Shown one piece after another: positions 1 to 8,500 of a stretch of 64,000 nucleotides of DNA. Origin of the DNA: Salinibacterium sp. dk2585 (GTDB lineage: Bacteria > Actinomycetota > Actinomycetes > Actinomycetales > Microbacteriaceae); contig NZ_CP042856.1 in assembly GCF_008001035.1 (NCBI RefSeq), forward strand, positions 1,178,001-1,242,000. The letters are read 5' to 3'. Position 1 is the first letter of the stretch. The number at the start of each line of letters is the position of its first letter. The position numbers and the translations under genes are program-made. The notes under the pieces are model-generated. The model ran no database searches and was not told the origin of the DNA. It was given only the letters and a program-made list of their open reading frames with translations.

Positions 1-9
1 TCGGGTCGC

Positions 10-591
10 GTGTTCACGGTCCCCAATGTGCTGAGCATGCTGCGCCTGCTCATGGTGCCGGTCTTTCTCGTGTTCGTCGCCCGCGGTGACGACGTCGCGG
101 CACTCATCGTCCTGGCGATCTCGAGCATCACCGACTACCTCGACGGCGTCATCGCGCGCCGCTTCAACCAGATGACGAAGCTGGGCCAGATCCTCGATCC
201 GGCGGCCGATCGGCTCTTCATCTTCGCCGCGCTCCTCGGGCTCGCGCTCAGGGACGTGCTGCCGTGGTGGCTCGTCGCCGTCGTCGTGGCTCGCGACGTC
301 TTCCTGCTGGCGGTGGGCGTCGTGCTCGCCAACCACGGCTATGGGCCACTGCCCGTGCATCACATGGGCAAGCTCGCCACGTTCTGCCTGCTCTACGCCT
401 TCCCCCTCCTGATGCTGGGGCAGGCGATCCCAGTGGCCGCACCCATCGCTGACCCGCTCGGCTGGGCGTTCGGGCTGTGGGGCGCGTTCATCTACTGGTG
501 GGCGGCCGTCATCTACGCCCGGCAGGCCGCCCGGCTTGCGGCAAATTCGACTCCCGACGAGTTGCCGGAATCCGATACGCTGGGACGCTAA
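10..591 (+). CDS. CDP-alcohol phosphatidyltransferase (phosphatidylglycerophosphate or cardiolipin synthase type)
   Basis: Integral membrane enzyme that transfers a phosphatidyl group from CDP-diacylglycerol to an alcohol acceptor in phospholipid synthesis. The family signature D-x2-D-G-x2-A-R-x8-G-x3-D-x3-D is complete (Asp42, Asp45, Gly46, Ala49, Arg50, Gly59, Asp63, Asp67) and is followed by several hydrophobic helices; 193 residues is a normal family length. GTG at position 10 is the first start in the window, so the true start could lie upstream. It sits before garA, as pgsA2-type genes do in the corresponding mycobacterial region. The acceptor (glycerol phosphate, phosphatidylglycerol or inositol phosphate) cannot be told from the motif. 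Confidence 0.88.
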   Translation: MFTVPNVLSMLRLLMVPVFLVFVARGDDVAALIVLAISSITDYLDGVIARRFNQMTKLGQILDPAADRLFIFAALLGLALRDVLPWWLVAVVVARDVFLLAVGVVLANHGYGPLPVHHMGKLATFCLLYAFPLLMLGQAIPVAAPIADPLGWAFGLWGAFIYWWAAVIYARQAARLAANSTPDELPESDTLGR

Positions 592-609
592 CGAGCTAGG
601 GAGGTTCAC

Positions 610-1164
610 ATGGTCGATTCGACGTCGTCGCCGCATGACCCGAAGGCCGGTCGTCCCGCTCCCTCGCCCGAGGTGCGGCCCGAGCCTGTCTCGAGTGACA
701 CGGTGGCCGTCACGCCGCAACAGCGTGACGCCAGTACGGTCGACACGACCGCGCACTTCGGACCCGAGTTCGAGTCCCAGCTGGCTGCCCTGAGCGGGGA
801 TGTCACGCCGGAGGAACTCGAGGCAGTCGGTGCGCTCCCGTCGCGCTCCGCGCTCCTGATCGTCAGGCGCGGCCCCAACATCGGCGCCCGCTTCCTGCTC
901 GACTCCGACCTCACGACCGTCGGTCGTCATCCGGATGCCGACATCTTCCTCGACGACGTCACGGTGTCGCGCAAGCATTCACAGTTCGTGCGCACGGGCA
1001 CCTCGTTCGAGATCCGTGACCTGGGCTCGCTCAACGGCACCTATTTCGACGGGGTGCGTGTCGATTCCGCCGTGCTGACGGATGGCTCGGAGGTCCAGAT
1101 CGGCAAGTTCCGGCTCACCTTCTACGCCTCGCGCGTCGACCTCGCGTCGCGGGCGGGGAGCTAG
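610..1164 (+). CDS. garA: FHA-domain signalling protein GarA/OdhI
   Basis: Cytoplasmic phospho-switch protein. In relatives the unphosphorylated form binds and inhibits 2-oxoglutarate dehydrogenase and related enzymes, and phosphorylation of an N-terminal Thr by Ser/Thr kinases makes the FHA domain bind its own tail. The FHA domain covers about residues 82-170, with the GRHPDADI, SRKH and SLNGTY motifs. The N-terminal double threonine is present at Thr46-Thr47 in the context VDTTAHF, matching the kinase target of mycobacterial GarA. The tail before it is about 20 residues longer than in GarA. A GGGAGG ribosome site lies before the ATG, and the stop overlaps the next start by one base (TAGTG), so it is co-translated with ftsR. 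PknL in this window is one candidate kinase. Confidence 0.93.
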   Translation: MVDSTSSPHDPKAGRPAPSPEVRPEPVSSDTVAVTPQQRDASTVDTTAHFGPEFESQLAALSGDVTPEELEAVGALPSRSALLIVRRGPNIGARFLLDSDLTTVGRHPDADIFLDDVTVSRKHSQFVRTGTSFEIRDLGSLNGTYFDGVRVDSAVLTDGSEVQIGKFRLTFYASRVDLASRAGS

Positions 1165-1892
1165 TGGCCCGGGCCGCGGCCCAGGTCAAGGTCCTTCCCG
1201 AGGCGCAGGGGGCGCTCACCGGTTCCTCCGCCCCGCTCCTCAGCATCGGGCAGGTCCTGGCCCGCCTGACCTCAGAGTTTCCCGACCTCACGCCGTCGAA
1301 GCTGCGCTTCCTCGAGGAGCGGCGACTCGTCTCGCCAGCCCGCACCGAATCGGGCTACCGCAAGTTCTCGCACGACGACGTCGAGCGTCTTCGCCTCGTG
1401 CTGACGATGCAGCGCGACCACTACCTGCCGCTCAAGGTCATCAAGGGTTACCTCGACGACCTCGACGCGGGGCGCCAGCCCGAACTTCCGGGCGTGCCGG
1501 GCAGTTCGGCACCCTCCATGCTCTCGACCGAGCGTCGCTTCAGCCGTGAGGAGATCATCCGCGAGGCCGGCGCAACACCCCAGCTGCTCTCCGACGCCGT
1601 GTCGTCGTCACTCATCGTCGCGGCAGACGTCTACGGGGAAGATGCGCTCCGAGTGCTCACGGCACTCGTGGAACTCAAGCGTTCTGGCATCGAGCCGCGC
1701 CACCTCAGGGGGTTCCGCGCCGCCGCAGAGCGTGAGCTGGGCCTCATCGAGAGTGCGCTCATGCCTGTGTCGCGACGCAAAGATGCCTCCAGTCGGGCGA
1801 AAGCGAGCGAACTCGCTCGCGAGATCGCGGGACAGCTCGAGGTCGTGCGCAGCAGCCTCATTCGCGGTGCGCTTTCGCGTCTCGACCCGTAA
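1164..1892 (+). CDS. ftsR: MerR-family regulator, FtsR-like
   Basis: DNA-binding regulator of 242 residues. A MerR-type winged helix lies near residues 27-80 (LSIGQVLARL, then the SGYRKFS wing), followed by a long C-terminal region that would form the dimer. It is the positional and sequence counterpart of Corynebacterium glutamicum FtsR, also encoded beside odhI/garA, which is known to activate ftsZ; the mycobacterial counterpart is Rv1828. The GTG start overlaps the garA stop. The palindromic element at 33297-33327 before ftsZ is a candidate target. The DUF151 nuclease gene that often separates the two MerR genes in actinobacteria is absent here. Function in this organism is inferred. Confidence 0.85.
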   Translation: MARAAAQVKVLPEAQGALTGSSAPLLSIGQVLARLTSEFPDLTPSKLRFLEERRLVSPARTESGYRKFSHDDVERLRLVLTMQRDHYLPLKVIKGYLDDLDAGRQPELPGVPGSSAPSMLSTERRFSREEIIREAGATPQLLSDAVSSSLIVAADVYGEDALRVLTALVELKRSGIEPRHLRGFRAAAERELGLIESALMPVSRRKDASSRAKASELAREIAGQLEVVRSSLIRGALSRLDP

Positions 1893-1989
1893 GCTGGGGG
1901 CAGCGCATCCGCCTCCGCGGCGACACGCCGCGGGTGACACGGCTCAATGCCGAGCAATCACCCTGAGTGCTCGTAGCGTTGGTGCAAGA

Positions 1990-2037
1990 TGAACTTCAAC
2001 CTCACGTTGAAAGTTCATCCGCCGCCGTCACGGCGGC
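1990..2037 (+). promoter_or_regulatory. Two inverted repeats before the second merR gene (candidate MerR operator)
   Basis: An imperfect inverted repeat occupies 1990-2017, with arms TGAACTT and AAGTTCA. Its right half, GTTGAAAGTTC at 2006-2016, is identical to an 11-mer upstream of ftsZ (33318-33328). Directly after it, 2021-2037 is a perfect GC-rich palindrome with 8-bp arms. Both would be coding if the gene began at its longest frame, which argues for the ATG at 2076. Binding by FtsR or by the downstream regulator is inferred. Confidence 0.5.
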
Positions 2038-2075
2038 ATGAAGCATCCAAGACCCACCGTGGAAGGCACAGCGAG

Positions 2076-2624
2076 ATGAGCGAACTCAGCAATCGGAACG
2101 AAGAGTCTCGCTACGACCTCGGGCTCCTCTTCACCGATGGTCTCCCCGACCTCGACGACGCCTCCGGCTATCGCGGTGCCGTTGCGGCTCGCGCCGCCGG
2201 TATCAGCTACCGCCAGCTCGACTACTGGGCCCGCACCGAGCTCGTGCAGCCGACCGTTCGTGGCGCCGCCGGCTCGGGATCACAGCGTCTCTACGGTTTC
2301 CGCGACATCCTCGTGCTCAAGCTCGTCAAGCGACTCCTTGACACGGGCATCTCGCTCCAGCAGATCCGCACGGCGGTCAACCAGCTGCGCGAGGCCGGGG
2401 TCAACGACCTCGCCCAGACGACCCTCATGAGCGACGGTGCGAGCGTGTATCTCTGCACCTCGAACGACGAGGTCATCGACCTCGTGAACCGCGGCCAGGG
2501 CGTCTTCGGCATCGCCGTCGGCAAGGTGCTGCGCGAGGTCGAGACGAGCCTCGTGGAGCTCGAGACCGACAAGCCGGAGGCGATGGACGAGCTCGCGGCG
2601 CGCCGCGCCACCAAAGCCTCCTGA
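2076..2624 (+). CDS. Second MerR-family transcriptional regulator (Rv1830-like)
   Basis: Cytoplasmic DNA-binding protein of 182 residues. The helix-turn-helix and wing lie near residues 32-85 (GISYRQLDYW, GSQRLYGF, then DILVLKLVKRLLDTG), followed by a helical C-terminal dimerisation region. It corresponds to the mycobacterial Rv1830 family encoded downstream of garA and Rv1828. I chose the ATG at 2076 because GGAAGG sits 9 bases before it and because the upstream frame runs through two inverted repeats. A palindromic element sharing an 11-mer with the ftsZ promoter region precedes it, so it may be cross-regulated with cell division. Target genes are not evident. Confidence 0.88.
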   Translation: MSELSNRNEESRYDLGLLFTDGLPDLDDASGYRGAVAARAAGISYRQLDYWARTELVQPTVRGAAGSGSQRLYGFRDILVLKLVKRLLDTGISLQQIRTAVNQLREAGVNDLAQTTLMSDGASVYLCTSNDEVIDLVNRGQGVFGIAVGKVLREVETSLVELETDKPEAMDELAARRATKAS

Positions 2625-2650
2625 CGCTACGCAAGCCGCAGGTGAAGTAG

Positions 2651-2696
2651 CGCGGTTCGCTTGCTGGCAATCGCGCCAGCGATTGCGCGAACCGCG
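2651..2696. terminator. Nested hairpin between convergent merR and parA-like genes
   Basis: Outer arms CGCGGTTCGC (2651-2660) and GCGAACCGCG (2687-2696) are perfectly complementary. Inside, either GCTGGC with GCCAGC or GCAATCGC with GCGATTGC can pair; the two inner pairings exclude each other. The site lies between gene ends that face each other, so a bidirectional transcription barrier is likely. There is no clear T-tract. Confidence 0.55.
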
Positions 2697-2750
2697 TCGA
2701 CCGAGCCTGCGCGGGAGGGGACCAGGGCCGTATCGAAACCCCGCCGCGAG

Positions 2751-3539
2751 TCAGACCAGGCCGGCGGTGCGCATGATGCGCTCAAGCAGTTGGTCGAAGT
2801 TCCGCGCCATCTCCTGCGCGCTCTCGCCGGGCCACATGTGGAGCGGCTTGGCGGCTCCCTGGGCCTGCTGCAACGAGGTGCGCTCTGGCAGCTGGGGGCT
2901 CAGCACGAGGGGACCGAACATGTCCCGCAGCTCCTTGATGCGGAACTGGTGCTCCAGCGACTGCACGCGGGCGCGGTTGACGATGATGCCGAGCGGCTGC
3001 AGCCGGGGGCTCAGGCCGCGTCGAATCTCCTCGATGGCGCGGAGCGCCCTGTCGGCGGCCGCGACCGAGAAGAGGCCGGGTTCCGTCACGACGGCCACGC
3101 GATCGCTCGCGGCCCACGCCGTCCTGGTCAGGGCATTGAGTGAGGGGGCGCAGTCGATCAGCACGAGGTCGTAGTCGTCCTCGACGTTTGCGAGTGCCTC
3201 CTCGAGCTTCCAGATGTCCCGGATGCTGGGGTGTGGCCCGTCGAAGTTGATGGCGGAGGGGCTGCCGATCAAGACGTCGATCTTGCCGGGGCGACCCTTG
3301 GTCCAGCCGCTCGGCGCGATCGCCTGCCTGACGATCTTTTCCTTGGGGGAGGCGAGCACATCGGCGATGTTGAGGCGGCCGACGACGTTGATGTCCATGC
3401 CGGTCGAGACATCAGACTGGGGGTCGAGGTCGACGACGAGGGTGCGCAGTCCCTTGGCGAATGCCGCAGACGCGAGGCCAAGCGTGACAGTGGTCTTTCC
3501 GACGCCTCCCTTGAGAGAGCTCACGCTGAGTACATGCAC
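2751..3539 (-). CDS. ParA/MinD-family ATPase without a ParB partner
   Basis: P-loop ATPase of 262 residues with the deviant Walker A motif KGGVGKTT close to the N terminus, the DLDPQSD motif and the DCAPSLN Walker B region, as in ParA-type cargo-positioning ATPases. I chose the GTG at 3539 because it places the Walker A motif about 10 residues in, as usual; the frame stays open to 3632, but that start would leave only 29 bases to the divergent pyc gene. No parB or obvious parS site is nearby, so it is probably not the main chromosome segregation ATPase. The cargo is unknown. Confidence 0.85.
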   Translation of the reverse strand: MHVLSVSSLKGGVGKTTVTLGLASAAFAKGLRTLVVDLDPQSDVSTGMDINVVGRLNIADVLASPKEKIVRQAIAPSGWTKGRPGKIDVLIGSPSAINFDGPHPSIRDIWKLEEALANVEDDYDLVLIDCAPSLNALTRTAWAASDRVAVVTEPGLFSVAAADRALRAIEEIRRGLSPRLQPLGIIVNRARVQSLEHQFRIKELRDMFGPLVLSPQLPERTSLQQAQGAAKPLHMWPGESAQEMARNFDQLLERIMRTAGLV

Positions 3540-3661
3540 AAGAGCAGACTCTACCTTCAGTAGTCTGGACGCATCCACTACCGACGCTCCGGCATGTTTC
3601 GTGTGTCTGCGCTCGGTCGTGATCGGGTGCAATGCCGCACGGGTGCGGCGAAAGGGGCAGG

Positions 3662-6600
3662 ATGTTCTCCAAGATTCTCGTGGCCAACCGTGGCGAAATT
3701 GCTATCAGGGCCTTCAGAGCGGCCTACGAGTTGGGGGCGCGCACGGTCGCGGTCTTCCCCTACGAGGACAGGGGCTCGCTTCACCGGCAGAAGGCTGACG
3801 AGGCCTACCTGATCGGCGAGAAGGGGCATCCGGTTCGCGCCTATCTCGATGTCTCGGAGATCATTCGCGTCGCGAAGCTGAGTGGCGCCGACGCGATCTA
3901 CCCGGGCTACGGCTTCCTCTCCGAGAACCCTGAGCTGGCGCGCGAGGCGGCGGCCGCGGGCATCACCTTCATCGGCCCTGGCGACAGCGTGCTGGAGATG
4001 GCGGGCAACAAGGTCACCGCCAAGGAGTATGCGATCGCTGCTGGCGTGCCTGTGCTGGCCTCGTCGCCTGCGACGACCGACATCGATGTGCTCGTCGCTG
4101 CGGCTGACGAGATCGGCTTCCCCGTCTTCGCCAAGGCGGTCGCGGGTGGCGGTGGCCGCGGCATGCGCCGTGTCAACACGCGCGAGGAGCTTCGGCCAGC
4201 GCTCGAAGAGGCGATGCGCGAGGCAGACAGCGCCTTCGGCGACCCCACGATGTTCGTCGAGCAGGCCGTGCTGCGGCCGCGCCACATCGAGGTGCAGATC
4301 CTGGCTGACACGACGGGTGAGACGGTGCACCTCTTCGAGCGTGACTGCTCGATCCAGCGCCGCAACCAGAAGGTCGTCGAGATCGCCCCGGCCCCCAACC
4401 TTGACGAGGCCACGAGGCAGGCGCTCTACCGCGACGCGGTCGCGTTCGCGAAGTCGATCGGCTACGTCAACGCGGGCACGGTCGAGTTCCTGCTCGACAC
4501 CGAGGGGGAGCGCGCAGGCCAGCACGTCTTCATCGAGATGAACCCGCGCATCCAGGTTGAGCACACCGTCACCGAGGAGGTCACGGATGTCGACCTCGTG
4601 CAGGCGCAGATGCGCATCGCCGCGGGGGAGACCCTCGAGCAGCTGAAGCTCACGCAGGGCGAGCTGCGACTCCACGGTTCGGCGCTCCAGTGCCGCATCA
4701 CGACGGAGGACCCGACGCAGGGCTTCCGCCCCGACACGGGCAAGATCACGACCTACCGTTCGCCCGGTGGTGGCGGCATCCGCCTCGACGGCGGCACGGT
4801 CGCGACGGGCTCCGAGATCAGCCCCCACTTCGACTCCATGCTCGTCAAGATGACGTGCCGCGGCCGTGACTTCGGGGCGGCGGTAGGCCGTGCGCGCCGC
4901 GGTCTCGCGGAGTTCCGCATCCGTGGTGTCTCCACCAACATCCCCTTCATCCAGGCGGTGCTGGAGGACCCCGAGTTCATCGCCGGCGACATCAGCACGG
5001 CGTTCATCGATACGCGCCCGCACCTTCTGCACGCCCACCCCTCGCGCGACCGCGGCACCAAGATCCTCAACTGGCTCGCGGATGTCACGGTCAACCAGCC
5101 GAACGGAGCGGCCCCCGTCGCATCCGCCCCCATTGTCAAGCTTCCGAGCATCGACCTCACGCAGCAGCCGCCGGCGGGTTCGCGCCAGCGACTGCTCGAG
5201 CTCGGCCCGAAGGGGTTCGCGACCGCGCTGCGGGAGCAGAAGGCGCTTGCCGTCACCGAGACGACCTTCCGCGACGCACACCAGTCGCTGCTCGCGACGC
5301 GCGTGCGCACGCGCGATCTCGTGGCGGTCGCCCCCCACGTGGCACGCCTCACACCCGAGCTGCTCTCGGTTGAGGCTTGGGGCGGCGCGACCTACGACGT
5401 GGCCCTCCGCTTCCTCGGCGAGGACCCGTGGGAGCGCCTGGAGGCCCTCCGTGAGGCCCTGCCGAACGTTGCGATCCAGATGCTGCTGCGCGGGCGAAAC
5501 ACGGTCGGCTACACGCCCTACCCGACTGAGGTGACGGATGCCTTCGTGCGCGAGGCCGCCGCGACCGGCGTCGACATCTTCCGCATCTTCGACGCCCTCA
5601 ACGACGTCTCCCAGATGCGGCCGGCGATCGACGCCGTGCTCGAGACGGGCACGACGCTCGCCGAGGTCGCCCTCTGCTACACGGGCGATCTGCTCGACCC
5701 GGCGGAAGACCTCTACACGCTCGACTACTACCTCCGCCTCGCTGAGCAGATCGTCGAGTCCGGCGCGCACATCCTCGCGATCAAGGACATGGCCGGGCTG
5801 CTTCGCGCGGGTGCCGCCGAGACTCTCGTGACGGCGCTTCGCGATCGCTTCGACCTTCCCGTGCACGTGCACACGCACGACACGGCGGGCGGCCAGCTCG
5901 CAACGCTGCTCGCAGCCGCGAGGGCCGGCGCAGATGCGGTGGATGTGGCATCCGCCCCCATGGCGGGCACGACGAGCCAGCCCTCGATGTCGGCCCTCGT
6001 CGCGGCACTGTCGCATACGGACCGCGATACGGGCCTCTCGCTCTCGAACGTCTCGGATCTCGAGCCGTACTGGGAGGCGGTGCGCGAGGTCTACGCGCCC
6101 TTCGAGTCGGGCCTCGCCGGCCCGACCGGCCGCGTGTACCACCACGAGATTCCGGGTGGCCAGCTCAGCAACCTGCGCCAGCAGGCGATTGCACTCGGCC
6201 TCGGCGACCAGTTCGAGCGCATCGAAGACGCTTACGCCGCGGCCAATGCCATGCTCGGGCGTCCGCCCAAGGTCACGCCCTCGTCAAAGGTCGTCGGAGA
6301 CCTTGCGCTCGCCTTGGTCGCGGCCGACGCAGACCCCGCCGACTTCGAGGCGAACCCGCAGAAGTACGACATCCCCGACTCTGTCATCGGCTTCATGGCC
6401 GGCGAACTGGGCGACCTGCCCGGTGGATGGCCGGAGCCCTTCCGCAGCCGGGTGCTCGAGGGTCGCACCGTGCGTGTCGGCCTGACCGATATTTCCGAGG
6501 ACGATTCAACCGCACTCGAGGGCTCTTCTGAGGAACGTCGCCAGGCACTCAACCGCCTGCTGTTCCCGGCCCCCGCCGCGCAGTTTGCGGAGGTGCGCGA

Positions 6601-7066
6601 GCAGTACGGTGACCTCTCCATCGTCGACACGGTCGACTACCTCTACGGTCTCCGGCAAGGCGAGGAGCACATCGTCGAGATGGAACGCGGCGTGAGCCTC
6701 TATGTCGGGCTTGAGGCGATCGGCGACGCGGACGACAAGGGCATGCGCACCGTCATGGCGACCATGAACGGCCAGCTCCGCCCGGTCTTCGTCCGCGACC
6801 GCAGCATCAAGGTCGAGACGCGCGCAACCGAGAAGGCGGATGCCTCCAAGCCCGGGCATGTCGCGGCGCCCTTCGCGGGCGTGGTCACCCTCCAGATCGA
6901 GGAGGGTGCAACCGTGCAGGCGGGCCAGTCCGTCGCCACGATCGAGGCCATGAAGATGGAAGCGTCGATCACGGCCGGCATCTCGGGCACCGTGCAGCGG
7001 CTTGCCGTCAAGGCCACATCTCCCGTGGAGGGCGGTGACCTGCTGCTCGAGATCGTCGCCGACTGA
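3662..7066 (+). CDS. pyc: Pyruvate carboxylase
   Basis: Biotin enzyme that makes oxaloacetate from pyruvate, bicarbonate and ATP, feeding the TCA cycle and aspartate-family amino acids. Domain order is complete: biotin carboxylase (about 1-450, ATP-grasp loop GGGGRGM near 162 and EMNPRIQVEHT near 293), carboxyltransferase (about 530-800, starting around TETTFRDAHQS) and a C-terminal biotinyl domain with EAMKM, the biotinylated lysine being Lys1098. At 1134 residues it has full family length. The ATG at 3662 follows AAAGGGGCAGG and gives the canonical start MFSKILVANRGE; an in-frame ATG at 3632 lacks this context. It is divergent from the ParA-like gene across about 120 bases. Confidence 0.97.
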   Translation: MFSKILVANRGEIAIRAFRAAYELGARTVAVFPYEDRGSLHRQKADEAYLIGEKGHPVRAYLDVSEIIRVAKLSGADAIYPGYGFLSENPELAREAAAAGITFIGPGDSVLEMAGNKVTAKEYAIAAGVPVLASSPATTDIDVLVAAADEIGFPVFAKAVAGGGGRGMRRVNTREELRPALEEAMREADSAFGDPTMFVEQAVLRPRHIEVQILADTTGETVHLFERDCSIQRRNQKVVEIAPAPNLDEATRQALYRDAVAFAKSIGYVNAGTVEFLLDTEGERAGQHVFIEMNPRIQVEHTVTEEVTDVDLVQAQMRIAAGETLEQLKLTQGELRLHGSALQCRITTEDPTQGFRPDTGKITTYRSPGGGGIRLDGGTVATGSEISPHFDSMLVKMTCRGRDFGAAVGRARRGLAEFRIRGVSTNIPFIQAVLEDPEFIAGDISTAFIDTRPHLLHAHPSRDRGTKILNWLADVTVNQPNGAAPVASAPIVKLPSIDLTQQPPAGSRQRLLELGPKGFATALREQKALAVTETTFRDAHQSLLATRVRTRDLVAVAPHVARLTPELLSVEAWGGATYDVALRFLGEDPWERLEALREALPNVAIQMLLRGRNTVGYTPYPTEVTDAFVREAAATGVDIFRIFDALNDVSQMRPAIDAVLETGTTLAEVALCYTGDLLDPAEDLYTLDYYLRLAEQIVESGAHILAIKDMAGLLRAGAAETLVTALRDRFDLPVHVHTHDTAGGQLATLLAAARAGADAVDVASAPMAGTTSQPSMSALVAALSHTDRDTGLSLSNVSDLEPYWEAVREVYAPFESGLAGPTGRVYHHEIPGGQLSNLRQQAIALGLGDQFERIEDAYAAANAMLGRPPKVTPSSKVVGDLALALVAADADPADFEANPQKYDIPDSVIGFMAGELGDLPGGWPEPFRSRVLEGRTVRVGLTDISEDDSTALEGSSEERRQALNRLLFPAPAAQFAEVREQYGDLSIVDTVDYLYGLRQGEEHIVEMERGVSLYVGLEAIGDADDKGMRTVMATMNGQLRPVFVRDRSIKVETRATEKADASKPGHVAAPFAGVVTLQIEEGATVQAGQSVATIEAMKMEASITAGISGTVQRLAVKATSPVEGGDLLLEIVAD

Positions 7067-7074
7067 GCCTTTGG

Positions 7075-7080
7075 TAGGCT
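7075..7080 (+). promoter_or_regulatory. Candidate -10 box for the MinD-like gene
   Basis: TAGGCT, fitting the actinobacterial TANNNT -10 pattern, lies 34 bases before the GTG start of the following gene and 9 bases after the pyc stop. It suggests the ATPase-def pair has its own promoter. Confidence 0.4.
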
Positions 7081-7113
7081 CGATCGTTGGTCTCAGGCGA
7101 AAGGAATGCTTCT

Positions 7114-8481
7114 GTGGCGGTCAAGCGCGGTGCATCAGGCGATGCTGACGACGCGACCCGTGGGCGCGAATTCGCTGGGGAACAGGAGGGCGCGTCTGAT
7201 CTTGCAGACACCGTGCTGTTGGAAGACGGCGGCGAGGACCTCGCCGCCGACGTGCCGCCCAGCCTGACGGTGAGCGTCGACCTTCCGGCCCCGGTGCGCA
7301 CGGTTCCCGAAGACGAGATGGCGGTGAGGATCTCCGACGAGCCGGTGAGTCCTGGGCTCCTAGCGGGCGTGGACGCGAGCAACCTCTCGATCAGCGTCGA
7401 TCCGGGGCTCTTCGAAGCGGCCGACGACGATGGGGTGGACGACGCCGTGGACGTGCTGCCGCTGCCAGCGCGCGAGGAACGGTCCTCCGATAGCCAGAGC
7501 AGGCGCGACCGTCTCCGCGGGGAGGTGTCGATGTCGCCTGAGTCGGCAAGCATGCTGACCGCCGATCGCCTCATCGACGTCAAGAAGCGCCGCCGGCCCG
7601 CACCCGAGGGTGCGTGGCAGTCGTTCGTCTACACCGCGACACTGCACCTCGTGAACCTCGGCGATTCACCGAAGGCACGCCAGCGCAAGGAACTCGAGGC
7701 GCGCATCGACAAGCAGTTCGAGGGCGGAACGCGCTTCGTGCCCGTGCTCACGCGCAAGGGCGGAGTCGGCAAGACGACCGTCACGGCGCTGCTGGGCATG
7801 GCGCTCTCCGATGTGCGTGAGGATCGCATCATCGCGATCGATGCCAACCCCGACAGGGGAACGCTCGCCGAACGCATCAACAAGCAGACCAGGTCGACCG
7901 TTCGCGATGTCGTCACCCAGGCGGCGTCGATCACGAGCTTCAACGACTTCTCGATGATGGTCTCGCGCGATGACACCCGGCTCGATATCCTCGCCTCCGA
8001 CACCGATCCGCTGCTCTCAGAGGCCTTCGACGAGAACGACTACAACGTGGTCGCCGATCTCGCAGCGAGGTTCTACTCGATCGCCCTGACCGACTGCGGC
8101 ACGGGCATCGTCCACTCCGTCATGCGCGCGACGCTCCAGCGCGCGGACTCGATCGTCATCGTCTCGGGTGGCAGCGTCGACGAGGCCCGCCTCGCATCCG
8201 AGACGCTCACCTGGCTCGAGTCCAACGGCTATTCCGAGCTCGTGCGCAATGCGGTTGTCGTCATCAACACGGCGACCCAGGGCACCAACCTCATCAAGCT
8301 CGACGAGATCGAGTCCCACTTCCAGTCTCGCGTCCGCGAGATCGTCCGAATCCCCTACGACCCGCAGCTCGCTGCCGGCTCCGTCATCGACTACGCAACG
8401 CTCAAGCCCCTGACCCGCGACGCCGCCCGGCGGCTCGCCGCGCTCGTCATGGACGGTCTTCCTGTGCGTCGCGGCAGCTGA
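7114..8481 (+). CDS. MinD/ParA-like ATPase with long disordered N-terminal region
   Basis: Protein of 455 residues. About the first 150 are acidic, low in predicted structure and without a recognised domain. The C-terminal part is a ParA/MinD-type ATPase with Walker A KGGVGKTT near residues 214-221 and an AIDANPDRGTL motif. This resembles the large actinobacterial MinD-like ATPases found near type VII secretion or polar proteins, but no such genes are present here. I chose GTG 7114 because AAAGGA lies 8 bases upstream; the frame extends to a TTG at 7087. It lies 19 bases before def and probably shares its transcript. The partner protein is unknown. Confidence 0.8.
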   Translation: MAVKRGASGDADDATRGREFAGEQEGASDLADTVLLEDGGEDLAADVPPSLTVSVDLPAPVRTVPEDEMAVRISDEPVSPGLLAGVDASNLSISVDPGLFEAADDDGVDDAVDVLPLPAREERSSDSQSRRDRLRGEVSMSPESASMLTADRLIDVKKRRRPAPEGAWQSFVYTATLHLVNLGDSPKARQRKELEARIDKQFEGGTRFVPVLTRKGGVGKTTVTALLGMALSDVREDRIIAIDANPDRGTLAERINKQTRSTVRDVVTQAASITSFNDFSMMVSRDDTRLDILASDTDPLLSEAFDENDYNVVADLAARFYSIALTDCGTGIVHSVMRATLQRADSIVIVSGGSVDEARLASETLTWLESNGYSELVRNAVVVINTATQGTNLIKLDEIESHFQSRVREIVRIPYDPQLAAGSVIDYATLKPLTRDAARRLAALVMDGLPVRRGS

Positions 8482-8500
8482 CGCCCACCTGGAGAACCAC

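Noticed and set aside
2751-3539. Chromosome partition locus (parABS)
   Set aside because: Only the ParA-like ATPase is present; no parB and no parS-like palindrome were seen.
3578-6145. 855-residue open frame on the minus strand
   Set aside because: Exactly antisense to pyc; Arg/Glu/Asp/Val-rich composition typical of antisense frames in G+C-rich genes, with no domain.
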